This document shows positions 1 to 11,140 of a DNA stretch of 64,000 nt, in pieces. The position numbers were made by a program, and so were the translations under genes. The stretch comes from Branchinecta lynchi (taxonomy: Eukaryota > Arthropoda > Branchiopoda > Anostraca > Branchinectidae), in the NCBI GenBank assembly GCA_023053575.1, contig JAKZAP010000012.1:5270230-5334229 (forward strand). Direction: 5' to 3'. The stretch's first letter is position 1. Each line of letters opens with the position of its first letter. Under the pieces are notes generated by a model, which saw only the letters and a program-made list of their open reading frames with translations, was not told the DNA's origin and searched no databases.

Positions 1-164
1 CCTCTCGTTACTGAGGTTCGACGACACTATTGCAACGATGAGCTTTATACCTGTTACTACAGTAATAATAGCAGTAATCGTGGGGATTGACTCTACTTCT
101 GTAACTGCAGGAACAGTAGTATTCCGATCTCGGGAAGCAAAAGGTGGAGAGCCCCTTTGTGCTA

Positions 165-238
165 GCTTATATACCCATGATGGCTCTTGCTCATGAGTCG
201 GGCTTATATACCCATGATGGCTCTTGCTCATGAGTCGG
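165..238. repeat. 37-bp perfect tandem duplication
   Basis: Two adjacent identical 37-base copies begin at 165 and 202, each starting gcttatatacccatgatgg and ending in tgagtcgg. Seen directly. Confidence 0.9.
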
Positions 239-514
239 GCTTCTCTTACGACTGAGCTTTGGAGACACAGTGGCAGCGGTGAACTTCACATCTGTAACTG
301 CAGGAACTGTAGTTGTACGATCTGGGGAAGCAGAAGGTGGAGAGAAGGGGATGCTCATCACCCTTTTGATCTAGCTTCCTCTTGGAATGAGTACATGATG
401 TCCCTTGTTCATCAATGGGACTCTGTACGAAGCACGACTCATGAGCAAAGAAAATCTCTTTTTCATCAATGGGACTTCCCTTCAACACTCTGTACGTCTT
501 GTAAGAGGTTAACT

Positions 515-694
515 GCCATTCGTCTTTGTGGCGGCTACCCACTGTTGAAATCGCCAATTGCCATTCGTCTTCATGGTAGGTCCTAACTGGTGAACTGATT
601 ATTTGCCATTCACCTTCATGGTGGCTCCTAACTGGTGAACTGGCCATTGGCCATTCGACTTCGTGGTAGCTCCTCAATGTTGAACTAGCTAGGG
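515..694. repeat. 45-bp tandem repeat, four diverged copies
   Basis: The word gccattc/gccattcg recurs at 515, 560, 605 and 650 with a 45-base period, followed each time by a variant of ttcatggtggctcctaac. On the minus strand the unit reads as a 15-residue repeat with a conserved H-x-x-E-W-Q core. That keeps an open frame at 246-770, but I see no independent sign that it is translated. Confidence 0.8.
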
Positions 695-2174
695 ATCCGC
701 TGTTGACGGAAGAGCTTTCGCTGGAACTTAAACGCGCCCACGTTGGGCTGCGGGCCACGTGTAACGCCAAATGCTAGTCAAGCCGATTAGTGACTCGTGG
801 TCTGGCCGCCCTGCTGTCGCATTGGTTCATCGACAAGAGGAGGTAGACTAACCGCTCACTAACTCCCGTGTGGCATACGCTATGCTGGGTTTACATGTTG
901 CGCTGGAGAATGCTCCGGCTAACATCGTAGTGGCCCCAAGAGCTAAATCCCCACGGTAAGCGGATGGTGGTGGAAATTCGGCGCAACGTCAGACTTACTC
1001 GGGAATTCTAATACTCATCATCATTTAATTCCACCCAGTCTTGCGGCTGAATCTAACCCTTGAAAGTGATGGAGTTGCGCATATTAGGACCACCTTTCGT
1101 GTGCTGCGCACATACGCGTCAATCGTCAGAATAGATGCCCACCACGGCCTCACCAGGTTGTGATCCTGTGAAACCGATTAGGCAGTTCCAGAGCTCCCAC
1201 CCTCAGGCTCACAGTGGGCGTCCAGTCAAGGGGGTAACTGCGTAGATCCATGAGTCGCAAACCACTAGACCAAGCTGGTGAATGGCTCCCGAAATAGTTT
1301 CTTAACAGTTGTGCTAAAAAATTTGAACCCGATGTAAGAAAAGCTACAAGTTCCATAAATGTCAACTCAATTCTCACTTCTAGAACACAACCCGAATAAA
1401 GTGCGCGACACGGAATGGTGCGGTGCAAATTTTGCCGAGCCTGCGCGTATATTTTTCGCTTGCGATGCGGTTTAGTGCACGTGAATTCCCGTTCTACCTT
1501 TAGCTTATTCTTTCTGCTGGATTTTTAGCAAATGGCTGGAATTTAAGTATGGGGTTTTAGTCGGCCAAAAATAGAGCCTTGTTTTCCGTAAAATTGGAGA
1601 AAGGAGACACTTCCCCTCACATAAGTTATCTTTTACCTCCCAATCACTATTCCCTTTTTTGTCATAGCTTAGCTGAGCTGAGCTTGTGTCAGTATGTGTT
1701 ACGAAAAATAACGAAAATGTCAGCAACAAACGAAATAACAAACGAAAACACTCTTTCTAACTTATCTTACTGAACTTTTTCTAACTTTTCCTATCAACTC
1801 TTCTCTTCAATTTTTATACTGTTTTCAACAACTCTTATACTGTCCCATTTCACTGCGTAGATGTTTTGCGTACGAATTATGTCGCGTGTTGAAACCCATT
1901 TAATTTTCGGTCTTCTGGCGGTTTCCGGAACGGAATTTTTGAAATAACTCATATTTGGTATGTCTCTTTTGATTTTTTTGTTGTTTGTTGATCGTTTTCA
2001 TGTGTTTAAACATTCAGAAAGGCGGCAGTGAAACGGAGCCAGAATCATCTGAAATAGCAGCTGAGTGTGGTAGATGAGTTCGGGAGAGCTGAACTTGAAA
2101 TGGCTGGAGCAGAGACCGTCGCTTTCAACTCCGTCTCTGGTGTCTCCGGTCTCCGATGTAGACTATTGGCTGTT

Positions 2175-2706
2175 TCATACTGCTCGGAAGAAATTTTGAA
2201 AGACGCTCACCAAAGAAACGGCTATCACTAGACCATCACTAGAGCTGAATACACAAGAATGGTATTGCAACCAGTCCTTCATCTGAAGTGGCGACGGAAG
2301 TCGAGGAGTGGTTTTGTCAGAGCGCAGAACCGATGTCCAATCCTTCTTATTAGTCGGGAAATCGAATCCTGACCCGTATTGACCTAAGGTCCTTTTTGAA
2401 ATTTTGCTTCGTTTTTTGCTTGAGGTCAAAGACGGTCCCATGCATAGGGCGACCCGGAGTTTGTTCCTGGTGAAATCCTTTTCGGTGAAATCGTTCGGGT
2501 CGAAGGTTCGCTCCTGCTCTCTGGAAGGCTTGCACGTACTTGCTGCGAGTGCTGGGTTGAAGTTTACACTCAGCGAGCTTCCTGAAAAACAGCTCCACTC
2601 TCTCGGCCGAATGAAAGTTGTCCCACTTGTACTTTGTCCCTTCAAGTACAAAGTACACAACTTTCTCGGCAGCCATACGGATTGTTGAATTTCTTGGACG
2701 ACTCAT
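2175..2706 (-). pseudogene. Degenerate 3' module of an unrecognised gene family (copy 1)
   Basis: Two overlapping minus-strand frames together resemble a second locus at 8028-8640. Both contain a FVLEGT(K/Q)Y block, then STRSKYVQAxQR, then a basic K-R-E-x-E-R stretch followed by FDPxxF. In this copy the blocks fall in different frames (2350-2706, then 2175-2660), so it is frameshifted or missing a segment after YVQAFQR. The helical S-x-Y-x-x-A-x-x-x-F look is reminiscent of a tyrosine-recombinase core-binding domain, but no catalytic Arg/His/Tyr set is visible. Family unknown to me. Confidence 0.45.
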
Positions 2707-2760
2707 CCTCGCACTCGGCTGCCCAATCCTTAAACTTGCTCATCATCTCCACTCCAAACT

Positions 2761-3644
2761 TCATCTTCTGTTTCCTTTCAGGTGTCTGATTCTTGTCTTG
2801 TATTTATTGTAGAGTCCGTGTTTTTGCATGGCATTCCGCGGTTCATTCTTGAACGTCCAGTTCATTGATGAAACGCCGACTTCCTTAGGCTCGTCCTCTT
2901 CCGTTGCCTGGTCGGAATCCGAGGATTCGGATGGATGATAGACACTTGCTTCGTCCCCACTATTCACAATATCCTCGGAACCTGAGCTGACGGTGGCCTC
3001 AAGCCAACGACGTGTTGATCTCCGTGGCCTCGCTGTCACTGCTTGTTTAGATGTAGAAGCCGCTGAGGGGTCATTGACGAAGAAATCTTCAAATGGGCTA
3101 GGAGACCGTGGGGCAGGAGTTGCTGGTTTTGATGGCATTGACGGGACACCTAGCTGAACAGCAACAGATGTGCTCGGTTGGATGCTTCTTGCTGGTGGTG
3201 CAGTTGCCAGAGCTTCTGCGGTTTCGAGGGACATTACCGAAACCATGCAGTCATCAACTTCGGTTGTGTCAAAGTAGGTGCCCGTCATCTCGAACATCGC
3301 CTCGCATAGCTTGTGCAAACTTTGTGATTGCTTAATTGCCATCTTTAGTTGCGAGGCGGATCTATAACTCATGTCTTTGAGCCTTATTTGGAGTGCGTCC
3401 TTGGCTTTCTCTTGTAGGTCTCTGGCTTCTGCAGCAGTCCAGAATCCGCCATTTGGATTTTTACCGCAGGAGTTTCTCTTAGCTGTGAGATGTTTCTCAA
3501 GAAACTCGATCGGCCTAAATAAAGTATTATTGCTAACAGAATGTTTCGTCCGATTTGGGCCTTTTTGCCAAACGACCTCCTGTGATAGTTTGTGAATTTT
3601 CCCAGCTGTGGTTTCGTACAAAGCAAGAAGGCTGGAAATGAAGA
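2761..3644 (-). CDS. Possible exon of an unrecognised gene; LEKHL/CGKNPxG motif and Ser/Glu-rich tail
   Basis: An open frame of about 290 codons with no ATG at its 5' end. It opens just after a plausible splice acceptor (ttcatttccag, minus strand, next to 3645). Near the N-terminus is FLEKHLTAKRNSCGKNPNGG, which recurs as a diverged block at 8640-8710. The middle is helical and Gln/Lys-rich. The C-terminal half is Pro/Ser-rich, then acidic Ser/Asp/Glu-rich, and ends in a basic tail. It lies between a Pro-rich open frame (4402-4797) and the module at 2175-2706 in a consistent minus-strand order, so it may be the middle exon of one gene. Function not recognised; a transposon-derived gene is possible. 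Confidence 0.4.
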
Positions 3645-3709
3645 TACTAAGTAGTCGGGAACGGATATGTTGCTCATACCTGTATGAAGCTTTACCCGGA
3701 AATATCCTT

Positions 3710-3825
3710 CAACTTTAACAGAATTCATTGCTAACAGAAACTTTCGTACGATTGGACCTTTCTGCCAAACGTCCTCTTGTGACAGTTTGGGAATTGTCTC
3801 GCTGTGTTCTCTTACAAAGCAGTGT
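3710..3825 (-). repeat. Duplicated copy of the start of the 2761-3644 exon
   Basis: On the minus strand this stretch encodes a KLSQEDVWQKGP block, nearly the same as KLSQEVVWQKGP at about 3530-3600. It is followed by a diverged continuation that soon loses similarity. The pair is about 190 bases apart and probably reflects a local duplication of the exon 5' end and its splice-acceptor region. Confidence 0.65.
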
Positions 3826-4401
3826 ACTGAGCATAAGAAGCTAAAGTCGGGACTATCCAAAAAAAAATTCAGTATTTTCAGGTTTCCTAATGGAATAGGG
3901 GATCAAGTAATATAGAGGATCATCTGCGACTATTTGCTGAAGTGTGATATCGCTAAGTACCTAAAAAGGTGTTTCCTAATATTTCTTCAGCGTGCCACCC
4001 TGTGATTTTAAACCAATCTGCAAAAAAAAAAACAGCGTGTCCCCATGTTATTCGCAAACCAATCTGCCAAAATAGTGTGTCCCCGTGTTCTTGAACAGGG
4101 TCGCATTTTATTTGTTTTCTATACATCCACGATGAAAAATAAATTATTTTTAAGCTAAGAGTTATTTCCCAAAATTCTATGAAGAATTTCCAGTCCATTA
4201 ATCAGGAAGGATGGAAGGGAGGCTACTAAGTAGTCCAGAATGAATAGGGTGCTAATAGCTGTCTGAAGCTTATCAGTCAGCATCTGTAACGTAAATTACC
4301 TTCACCTTTAACAAAAATTACGAAGCTACTGATAATTGGCTAAGAACACTAGAACAAAGCTATAATGAGTCTTTAGAAGGGAAAATTTAAATAGTAGCAT
4401 G
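3826..4401. other. No gene seen
   Basis: AT-rich DNA with a short local repeat of the word (t)gtgtccccatgtt/gtgtccccgtgtt near 4037-4086. No supported coding or RNA feature; possibly an intron of the minus-strand gene on either side. Confidence 0.4.
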
Positions 4402-4797
4402 CTAGTGGCAGAATGGGCACGATTTCCAAAAGCTGTGCTTTTGTTTGGGTGACTGAGCAATTCCAGGGGCAGGCTGGCTTAGGGCAGGCTGGCTCGGGGC
4501 AGGCAGGCTCGGGGCAGGCAGGCTCGGGGCAGGCAGGCTCGGTGCAGTCAGGATCGGAACAGGCAGGGTCGGGGCAGGTATTTCCCCTTCTTCGGTAATT
4601 TTAGTGACTGACTCCTCAGCAGTAGTGGAAAGTTGTGTTGGATGGATCTTTTGGGTCGTTATTGCTGGATTAAGAGAATGTCCAGGGTCAAGCACGGTCG
4701 TCATTGGCTGAATGAGAGAATGCAGGGTCGTCAGGTTCCGGTCAGGGTCATCTTGGGGGGCAGGCTTGGTCGATTTCTTTTGATTGTCTTTTGGCAT
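4402..4797 (-). CDS. Possible first exon: Pro-rich region ending in a CPFCH motif
   Basis: A 131-codon frame with an ATG at 4797. The N-terminus is basic and polar (MPKDNQKK). A Pro-rich repeat with unit LPAPS follows, encoded by a 15-bp minisatellite. The last residues are KSCPFCH. At the second locus (8640-9005) a similar Pro-rich, minisatellite-encoded stretch runs directly into CQFCHHSFEYLEKHL. The CPFCH here may therefore be the first half of a C-x2-C...H finger completed by FLEKHL in the next exon (2761-3644). That parallel is the main reason to keep this frame. The Pro-rich part alone could be satellite translation. Confidence 0.35.
   Translation of the reverse strand: MPKDNQKKSTKPAPQDDPDRNLTTLHSLIQPMTTVLDPGHSLNPAITTQKIHPTQLSTTAEESVTKITEEGEIPAPTLPVPILTAPSLPAPSLPAPSLPAPSQPALSQPAPGIAQSPKQKHSFWKSCPFCH
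4465..4580. repeat. 15-bp GC-rich minisatellite
   Basis: About seven units of a 15-base word (ctcggggcaggcagg) with point variants. It lies inside the Pro-rich frame and encodes the five-residue LPAPS repeat on the minus strand. Confidence 0.85.
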
Positions 4798-4799
4798 TC

Positions 4800-5600
4800 T
4801 ATAAAAGCAAAGATTGAATTTTAAATATAGACAGTGTACGGGAATAGAAGGTTCTAGAGATAGGGAACTAAAAGAAAATCGAATGAGGTGTTCTTGACTA
4901 ACATCCGGTACCTGAAATCTTGTTGAATAACATAGATACCTAGTTCGCTAGATTTTGTACAAGCTCTAGGGAAACCAAATCTGGATTGATCATCTTCTAA
5001 TTTTACTTAAGGTTGAAATGTGTATATCCGGATCGAATGAGGTGTTGTTGAATATCATCCGATACCGGGTTCGCTAGGTATATGTTTTTCCCCCAGCAGT
5101 ATAGCGACAAAATAAAGAATTTCTTTAAATTATTTAGCGGTTTAAAATGTTGTTGAATAACATCTGATACCTTGCTCGCTAGATTTATGTATTTCCCCAG
5201 CCAAATGGCGACAAATTGAACAAATTTTAAAAAAATATAATACTATTTAGGCTAAAGAATCCAGAATGATTGGCCGATCTTCTTTATCAATTTAAAAGTA
5301 GGTACTAGTTATTATTGATAAAGTAATAATTAAGACAATCTTGGTATTATATTTATAGATGCACTCTAGTTATTTTGCACGCTGTACCTAATGATTCCTG
5401 GTACAAGCGGTTCCTATACTCCTACTCTGGTTTCACTCTATGAACCTATATAGATGTCATTTCCTAATTAGAAAATGCTCGATCCGTTTTTCATAGAGCT
5501 CCCCAGGTGCTAGATACTCATAAGAAAACTTATTACCTTGGAAACACTTAAACACGCACAATTTCACTTTCAAAACAAGCCACAATATGTAAGAACAACC
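4800..5600. repeat. Old diverged satellite copies; otherwise no gene
   Basis: Several copies of (t)gaataacatc.gataccTRGTtcgctaga occur near 4890-4960, 5030-5080 and 5150-5200, with cagc..tatggcgacaaa nearby. These match the better preserved satellite at 9490-11140 (gaataacattcgatacttggatcgctaga). No coding feature seen. Confidence 0.6.
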
Positions 5601-5764
5601 TTTAAGGTGTAGAGCTAGACAGTTCTGATAGAAAATAAATGACTGAGAAGTGTTTTAGTTTTTTTATTAACGGGCATTTTGCCGACGGGAAGTTGATACA
5701 ATATTGAAACGCTACACTTTTGCAAATAAAAGAATCTATTTTTAAAAAAGAATTCAATACATAA

Positions 5765-6355
5765 TAAGCAAGGGTGCTATGCAAGGGCGCTCCAGGAGCC
5801 ACCAGAAAGCCGCTAGCAGCCACCTTGGCGCTCCAGCAGCCACCAGGGCGATCCAGGAGCCACCCATGCGCTCCAGGACACCAGGGCGCTCCAGGAGCCA
5901 CCAGAAAGCCGCCAGGGCGCTCCAGGAGCCGCCAGAAAGCCGCCAGGGCGCTCCAGGAGCCGCCAGAAAGCCGCCAGGGCACACACAGAGCCGCTAGAAA
6001 GCCGCTAGGAACCTCTAGAAAGCCACTAGGAGCCGCTAGAAAGACGATAGGAGCCGCTAGAAAGCCACTGTGAGCCGCTAGAAAGCCAGTAGGAGCCACC
6101 AGGGAGCTGCAAGAGCCACTAGGGCGCTGCACGAGCCACCAGAAAGCCGCTAACAGCCACCAGAGCCCTGCAGGAGCCACCAGTAAGTCGGCAGGGCACT
6201 CCAAGAGCCGCTAGGAGCCTCTAGAAAGCCGCTAGGAGCCACGAGAAACCACCAGGGTGTTGCAGTAGCCACCAGGGCGCTGCAGGAGCCGCTAGAAAGC
6301 CACTAGCAGCCACCGGGACCCTGCAGGAGCCACCAGGGCGCTCAAGGAGCCAGAT
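5765..6355. repeat. GC-rich minisatellite, about 20-30 bp units
   Basis: Long run of related words such as ccagggcgctccaggagcc and agaaagccgc(t/c)agg in variable order. The open frames here on both strands (5602-6204 minus, 5774-6073 plus) are translations of the repeat and are not called as genes. Confidence 0.9.
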
Positions 6356-7240
6356 CATCTCTTTGTTTTCTAGCTTGTTTGGGAAGTGGAAAGATTTATT
6401 TGTCCCAATTTTTGTTTAAATCTTAGCGATAAGAAGAATCGACTACCACTCATGGAGTGCACGTAGATGTTGAAGTCTCGAAGAATCTAAAAATAAAATA
6501 ATTAGTTTCGCCTTGTGCTTTTGGAATTCAGTTGCCAGCTATGTTGGGGATCATTTAAATTCTTATTAACGATCATCTCTTTGTTTTCTATTTTGTTTGG
6601 GAAGTGGAAAGATTTATTTGTCCCAATGTTTGTTTGACATATCTTAAAAAAAGTAGTGTCCCCTCGTTCTTTTCTGACATATCTTCAAAAAAGTAGTGCG
6701 ACCCCGTTCTTTTTCTGACATATCTTCAAAAAAGGCGTGAGAACCTGTTCGTCAATCTGATTCTTGAAGATATATCTTCAAATAACGGAAAAGATCTGTA
6801 TTCTTGAAGATATATCTTCAAATAACGGAAAACATCTGCACGTTTGTCAGACGGTCCCTAGCGACCCTGCTAGGTGTTTACATTCTTATTAACGATCATC
6901 TCTTTATTTTTTAGCTTGTGTGGTAAGTGGAAAGATTTGTTTGTCCCAATTTTTGTTAAAACCTTAGCGATAAGAAGAATCTACTACCACTCATGGAGTG
7001 CACGTAGATGTTGAAGTCTTGAAGAATCTAAAAATAAAATAATTCGTTTCGCAATGTGCTTTTGGAATTCAGTTGCCAGCTATGTTGGGAATCATCCTAA
7101 GGAGTTAGAGAATTTTAGAAAATGTATAAGCATGCGAAATGGTACTTTGAAAATCCCAACGTGTGCCGAACATGTTATTTTCTGACATATCTTAAAAAAA
7201 GTAGTGTCCCCTCGTTCTTTTCTGACATCCATTCGTCTTC
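6354..7240. repeat. Three copies of a dispersed repeat in tandem
   Basis: The block beginning atcatctctttgttttct recurs at 6354, 6571 and 6894. The first and third copies share a long downstream stretch (cttagcgataagaagaatc ... gttgccagctatgttgg). The middle copy is cut short and followed by several copies of ctgacatatctt(c/a)aaaaaa near 6635-6740, which recurs near 7180. No coding potential seen. Confidence 0.8.
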
Positions 7241-8027
7241 CGTGGTAATCGACGACCACTTGATTTTCCCAGAACGGGAGAGTGGTGAAGTGTCAGACCG
7301 ATCCAAGTCTGGGTCATCACTGCTTTCAGCAAGTGGTCGTCGACCACCGGATCAGCGGGATATATCCTAGGACTGATTGCAGATCGATGGATGGCCTTCA
7401 CTTGCTCCTTGGTGGGGAAGGTGTCAGATTAGCCCAACTTTTTGATCGCTTTCCCGAGGTTTTCTTGGGTGGTGGCATCAGCAAAGTCGGTCCCGAGTCC
7501 TCACTTCTCGGCGATGGTCTTAAGGACCTCTGCGGCGCGGATGTGCTTTGCATGGAGGTCCTTGACTGACTTGAGCAAGCCGGGGTCGGTAATCTCCGGG
7601 ATGGCGGCTCTTATCTCTTTGAGCGTGATGGTTTTGAGGTCAGGTGAAGCGCTCACTGGGTAAACTGCTCAACCTCTATTAAGATGGATGAACGCCTTCC
7701 CGCAAGCTAAACACACAGGATGGGATTGGCCCTTTTACGGTCCACACACGACCATGAGCAGTGGATTGCTGGACACTAAAATTTTAGACTACGAGACAGT
7801 ACAGAGGCGTGACCGATTTCAGGAAGAAAGAAAATCTCGCACCAACAAACCAACCCAAAGTACTAGAGCTCAATTTATACCCATCTAGTCACTAAGCAAT
7901 TAGTGGTACAGTTTGCAATAGAGTTTTAGTCACCTAACTAACGGGTGTTCCGCTCCAATTTCAGGATGTCTGAAAACTAGTTAGAAAGAAAAGGTTAGAA
8001 TAAGCGATTCAGAAATACTCACGTCAT
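7241..8027. other. No supported gene
   Basis: Overlapping open frames on both strands between 7190 and 7890 have no recognisable motif and low mutual consistency. Nothing else seen. Confidence 0.4.
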
Positions 8028-9005
8028 TCACCATCCTCTTGCGTAGGGCATCTTCGATGGGAGCATATTCCCGGCATATCTTCTCCTCGCGTTCGTCCGA
8101 TGCCACTCCTGCCGTTCGAGTGTTCTCAAACATAACGGTGGAGGAGTTCCTCCTGAAGAAAGAGATCCCACTTGAACAGCGAAGCCTGTACGTGATCCTT
8201 GTGGAGAGACAGTGCAAATCCAGCCCGGTGGCCGAAGAGTTAGCTCACGAAATAACAGATATAGGCCGTCAGTCTTCATCATGCGATAGTCGTCTGTGGC
8301 AAAGTTTATGGGATCGAAGGCCCTTTCTCGCTCGCGCTTTCTCTTGTGCGCCGTGGCGAGCGAAACCTGCTTCCGATCTAGGTAGTTCAGGGTCTTTACA
8401 ACCTGGGCAAGGTTATCAGCAGCGAACTTGCATGGGCCGTCGACCCCACGGCTACCAATGTAATTGAGAAAACGTTGATATGCTTGCACATACTTGCTTC
8501 GGGTGCTTGACTTCATCTCTACTTCGGCACATAGGTCAAAGAACAGCTCTCCCCGGACAGCAGACTTCCCGGACAGCAGACTTCAGACTTCAGGTACTGT
8601 GTACCTTCAAGTACAAACCACGGTTGGCCCTTCGGATCTTTTCCGCATGTGTTTCTCTTCGCCGCCAGATGTTTCTCTAAGTATTCAAATGAATGGTGGC
8701 AGAACTGGCAGGTCTTCCAGTATACGATTTTTGGCTCTCTGGTGGCCTTCGCATTTCCAGGGGCTCTGTCAGGGTCGTTGCAAGGTCAGTGGGAAATCCT
8801 GGGGCAGGCATGGTTGTCGATGGTGTTTCGGCAGTCATTGTTGGGGTAATGTCAGTGACAAATCCGGGGGAAGGCAGGGTCGTAAGGGGTTGTTGAGGGT
8901 CATCTTAGGGGGCAGGCAGGGTTGTTGTACATGTGATGGCAGGCAGTATTGGCGAGGCATGGTCAGTGGCATATCCGGAGGCAGGCAGGGTTGTCAGGGT
9001 TCGTT
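8028..9005 (-). pseudogene. Second degenerate copy of the unrecognised gene family (copy 2)
   Basis: Reading the minus strand from 9005 down: a Pro-rich, minisatellite-like segment (about 8760-9000), then about 8720-8640 a CQFCHHSFEYLEKHL block followed by KRNTCGKDPKG. Next comes FVLEGTQY (about 8620), and in the 8028-8516 frame STRSKYVQAYQRFLNYIG, a helical region, KRKRERERAFDPINF and a short tail. The module order matches the loci at 4797-4402, 3644-2761 and 2706-2175. The Ser/Glu-rich part is missing, and the zinc-finger halves are contiguous instead of separated by a possible intron. Several frame breaks indicate a decayed copy. Function unknown. Confidence 0.5.
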
Positions 9006-9489
9006 CAAGGATATGTCAGCTAACATTCTTCATCAGCGATATTTCGGCCCTTCTTGACAAGGGTCCTTGATTGGTAGCTGACGTATCCGTTGTAAACATT
9101 GTTTGAATAAATGTTTCAAAGAAAGCTTGGATTTAAAGAATATTTAAATAAAGCTTAATTTCAGTGCTAACTCCAGACGCAAAAATTCACAGTTTTAAAC
9201 AGAAAAGAAGAACTAGTTAAATGGATTTTCTTACGCTGATTCACAAATAGCATTTGATCCGCAATCAGAATATTTTCCCCGCATGTTAAGATATGTATCA
9301 GTTCAGTGCCATTCAGTTCAGTGCCAATCTTAGCATATAAAAATCAAGATCAATAAAGATAGCCTTACCTGACTCACCAAAGTTCTAGACGGATCTGGAC
9401 AGACTCGGATGGAATAGTGGGATTTTGCCATTATTTTTGCCAAATTTTAATAGTATATAAAGCCTAAATTTTCGTTGCGAGTCAAGCTG
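9006..9489. other. No gene; one short shared repeat
   Basis: The word gatatttcggcccttcttg at about 9038-9056 is followed by acaagggtcct and recurs, slightly diverged, at 53395-53425. It can fold as a small hairpin (cccttcttg...caaggg). Nothing else supported. Confidence 0.4.
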
Positions 9490-11140
9490 TAAATTCAAAA
9501 GATGTGGGCTGACGACCTTGAAACTTTAATAGAACATTAACCTTAAAATTGCGCATCGAGTGAGATATTCCCGAATAACATTCGATACTTGGATCGCTAG
9601 ATATAGAATAGAATAGTGTTTATTTAGCCTCAATGGGCCATACACAGATTTTTATATACACGGCATACAAATGTATTAATGCATTTAAAACAAAATGATC
9701 CTTCGATACTTACATAAACTATCTCCTATTTAAGTTCCCACTCACATATTCTACAACCGTTTTGATAACGTTGTCTTTAGTTGATGTCAGTATACCAGGG
9801 AAGAGCAACCCTCCCCCAAACTGAACCGGTAGAGGAGACTCCTGGCACTGCCCTAGGAGGTGAGCAACAGTGTCCTCTCCAACAAGACAAATCGGACACC
9901 TGTAATTATCAATGATTAGCCCAACCCTATTTTTCCTCCTCTCAAACACCTTTTTCCTAAAACCAAGTGGTAACGAGTTTGTTCGGAGCTGGAACCAAAG
10001 TTTCAGAGTCTGAGCTGGTAGACCTAACTTAAAATAAAATTCCATATGAAAAGTTCGCTCAACAATTTGTAATAATTTAGAGTCTCAGAAGTTTGAATTG
10101 TCCCATGCCAGCTTTGTATCTCCTGGTCGCTTATAGCAAGTTCGAATTGTTTCAGTAATTGGGAGTGGTCCTCTGGGCCTGATCCCCCGTTCCAAGCAAA
10201 TGACAAGCCAGCACGATCTAGCATGGCTTTAACCTGGAACGGCCAGGATTTTGGTCCTCCTATCTCTAGCATTTCTTTATATGCTACTCTTAGCAGCCTA
10301 TCCTCTGGTATTCTAATAATTTTCAGCCAAAACCGTAGTATCTGCAACAGCCTAGATTTTTTCATTGTGAATAGGCCAAGCTCTCCTCTGACTGCCTGGG
10401 TATGAGTCGTTGGGTGAAGTCCAATCAATCTCTTGAAGTGGAGCAGCTGAATCGACTCAGCGTCAAACCCCCAAAGTTCTGCACCGTAATGTACTGCTGG
10501 AAGGATTTTATTTTTAAAAATATTCGTGTGAATTTTCAAGAAATTATTTAAATTTTCGTTGCGATTCCAGCTGTAAATTCAAGAGGTATGGACTGACGAC
10601 CTTGAAACTTTAATAGAAGATTAACCTTGAAATTGTTGAAAGAAATTCTTTAAATTTTCGTTGCGAGTCCAGCTGTAAATTCACCAGGTATGGACTGATG
10701 ACCTTGAAACTTTAATAGAAGATGCTTGAAATAGCGCATCGAATGAGATATTCCCGAATAACATTCGATACTTGGATCGCGAGATATAGGTATTTCCCCC
10801 GTCAAAATGGTAACAAATTCAAGAAATTATTTAAATTTTCGTTGCGAGTCAAGCTGTAAATTCAAAAGATGTGGGCTGACGACCTTGAAACTTCTTAACC
10901 GACAAAATGGCAACAAATTAAAGAAATTATTTAAATTCCAATCCAGCTGTAGATTCAACAGGTGTGGAATGACGACCTTGAAACTTTAAGAGAAGATTAA
11001 GCTCGAAATTGCGCATCGAGAATAACATTCGATACTTGGATCGCTGTAAATTCAACATGCAATCTTGACATCGAATGAGGTATTCCCGAATAAGATGCGA
11101 TACTTGGATCGCTAGATACATGTAGCCCAAGTACATTCGA
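9490..11140. repeat. Satellite array, full unit about 178 bp, interrupted by a retrotransposon
   Basis: Repeated blocks read gaaattatttaaattttcgttgcgag..., gtaaattca, ctgacgaccttgaaacttta, aattgcgcatcgaatgagatattcccgaataacattcgatacttggatcgctagatat, and gtcaaaatggtaacaaatt. Full spacing is 178 bases between the copies starting near 10637 and 10815; other copies have internal deletions. The non-LTR fragment at 9608-10539 sits between satellite copies, so it inserted into the array. Older relatives lie at 4890-5200. Confidence 0.8.
9608..10539 (-). pseudogene. Non-LTR retrotransposon C-terminal fragment (5'-truncated)
   Basis: Two minus-strand frames run on from one another. 10539-10024 has AVHYGAELWGFD, then a block ending VRGELGLFTM and an FWLKIIR stretch, the pattern seen after the reverse transcriptase domain in CR1/Jockey/I-type elements. 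10045-9719 has LWFQLRTNSLPLG and a Cys/His knuckle CPICLVGEDTVAHLLGQC. The 3' end at about 9608-9630 is a tattctattctat-type tail. The tail and knuckle resemble the element at 25507-26085. Only the 3' end is present and at least one frameshift separates the frames. Clade not assigned. Confidence 0.75.

Larger units (their letters stand above)
1..2170. other. No supported gene; repeat-containing DNA
   Basis: Apart from the two short tandem repeats listed separately (165-238 and 515-694), I see no gene-like structure. The minus-strand open frame at 246-770 is kept open largely by a 45-bp repeat, a multiple of three, so it is weak evidence for a gene. The other open frames are short, overlapping and featureless. 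Confidence 0.5.

Noticed and set aside
246..770. 174-codon frame as a repeat protein
   Set aside because: Half of it is the 45-bp repeat, whose length keeps any frame open; there is no conserved motif outside the repeat.
5602..6204. Long minus-strand frame rich in Trp, Gly and Leu and overlapping plus-strand frames
   Set aside because: They translate a GC-rich minisatellite in several frames at once; there is no unique sequence.
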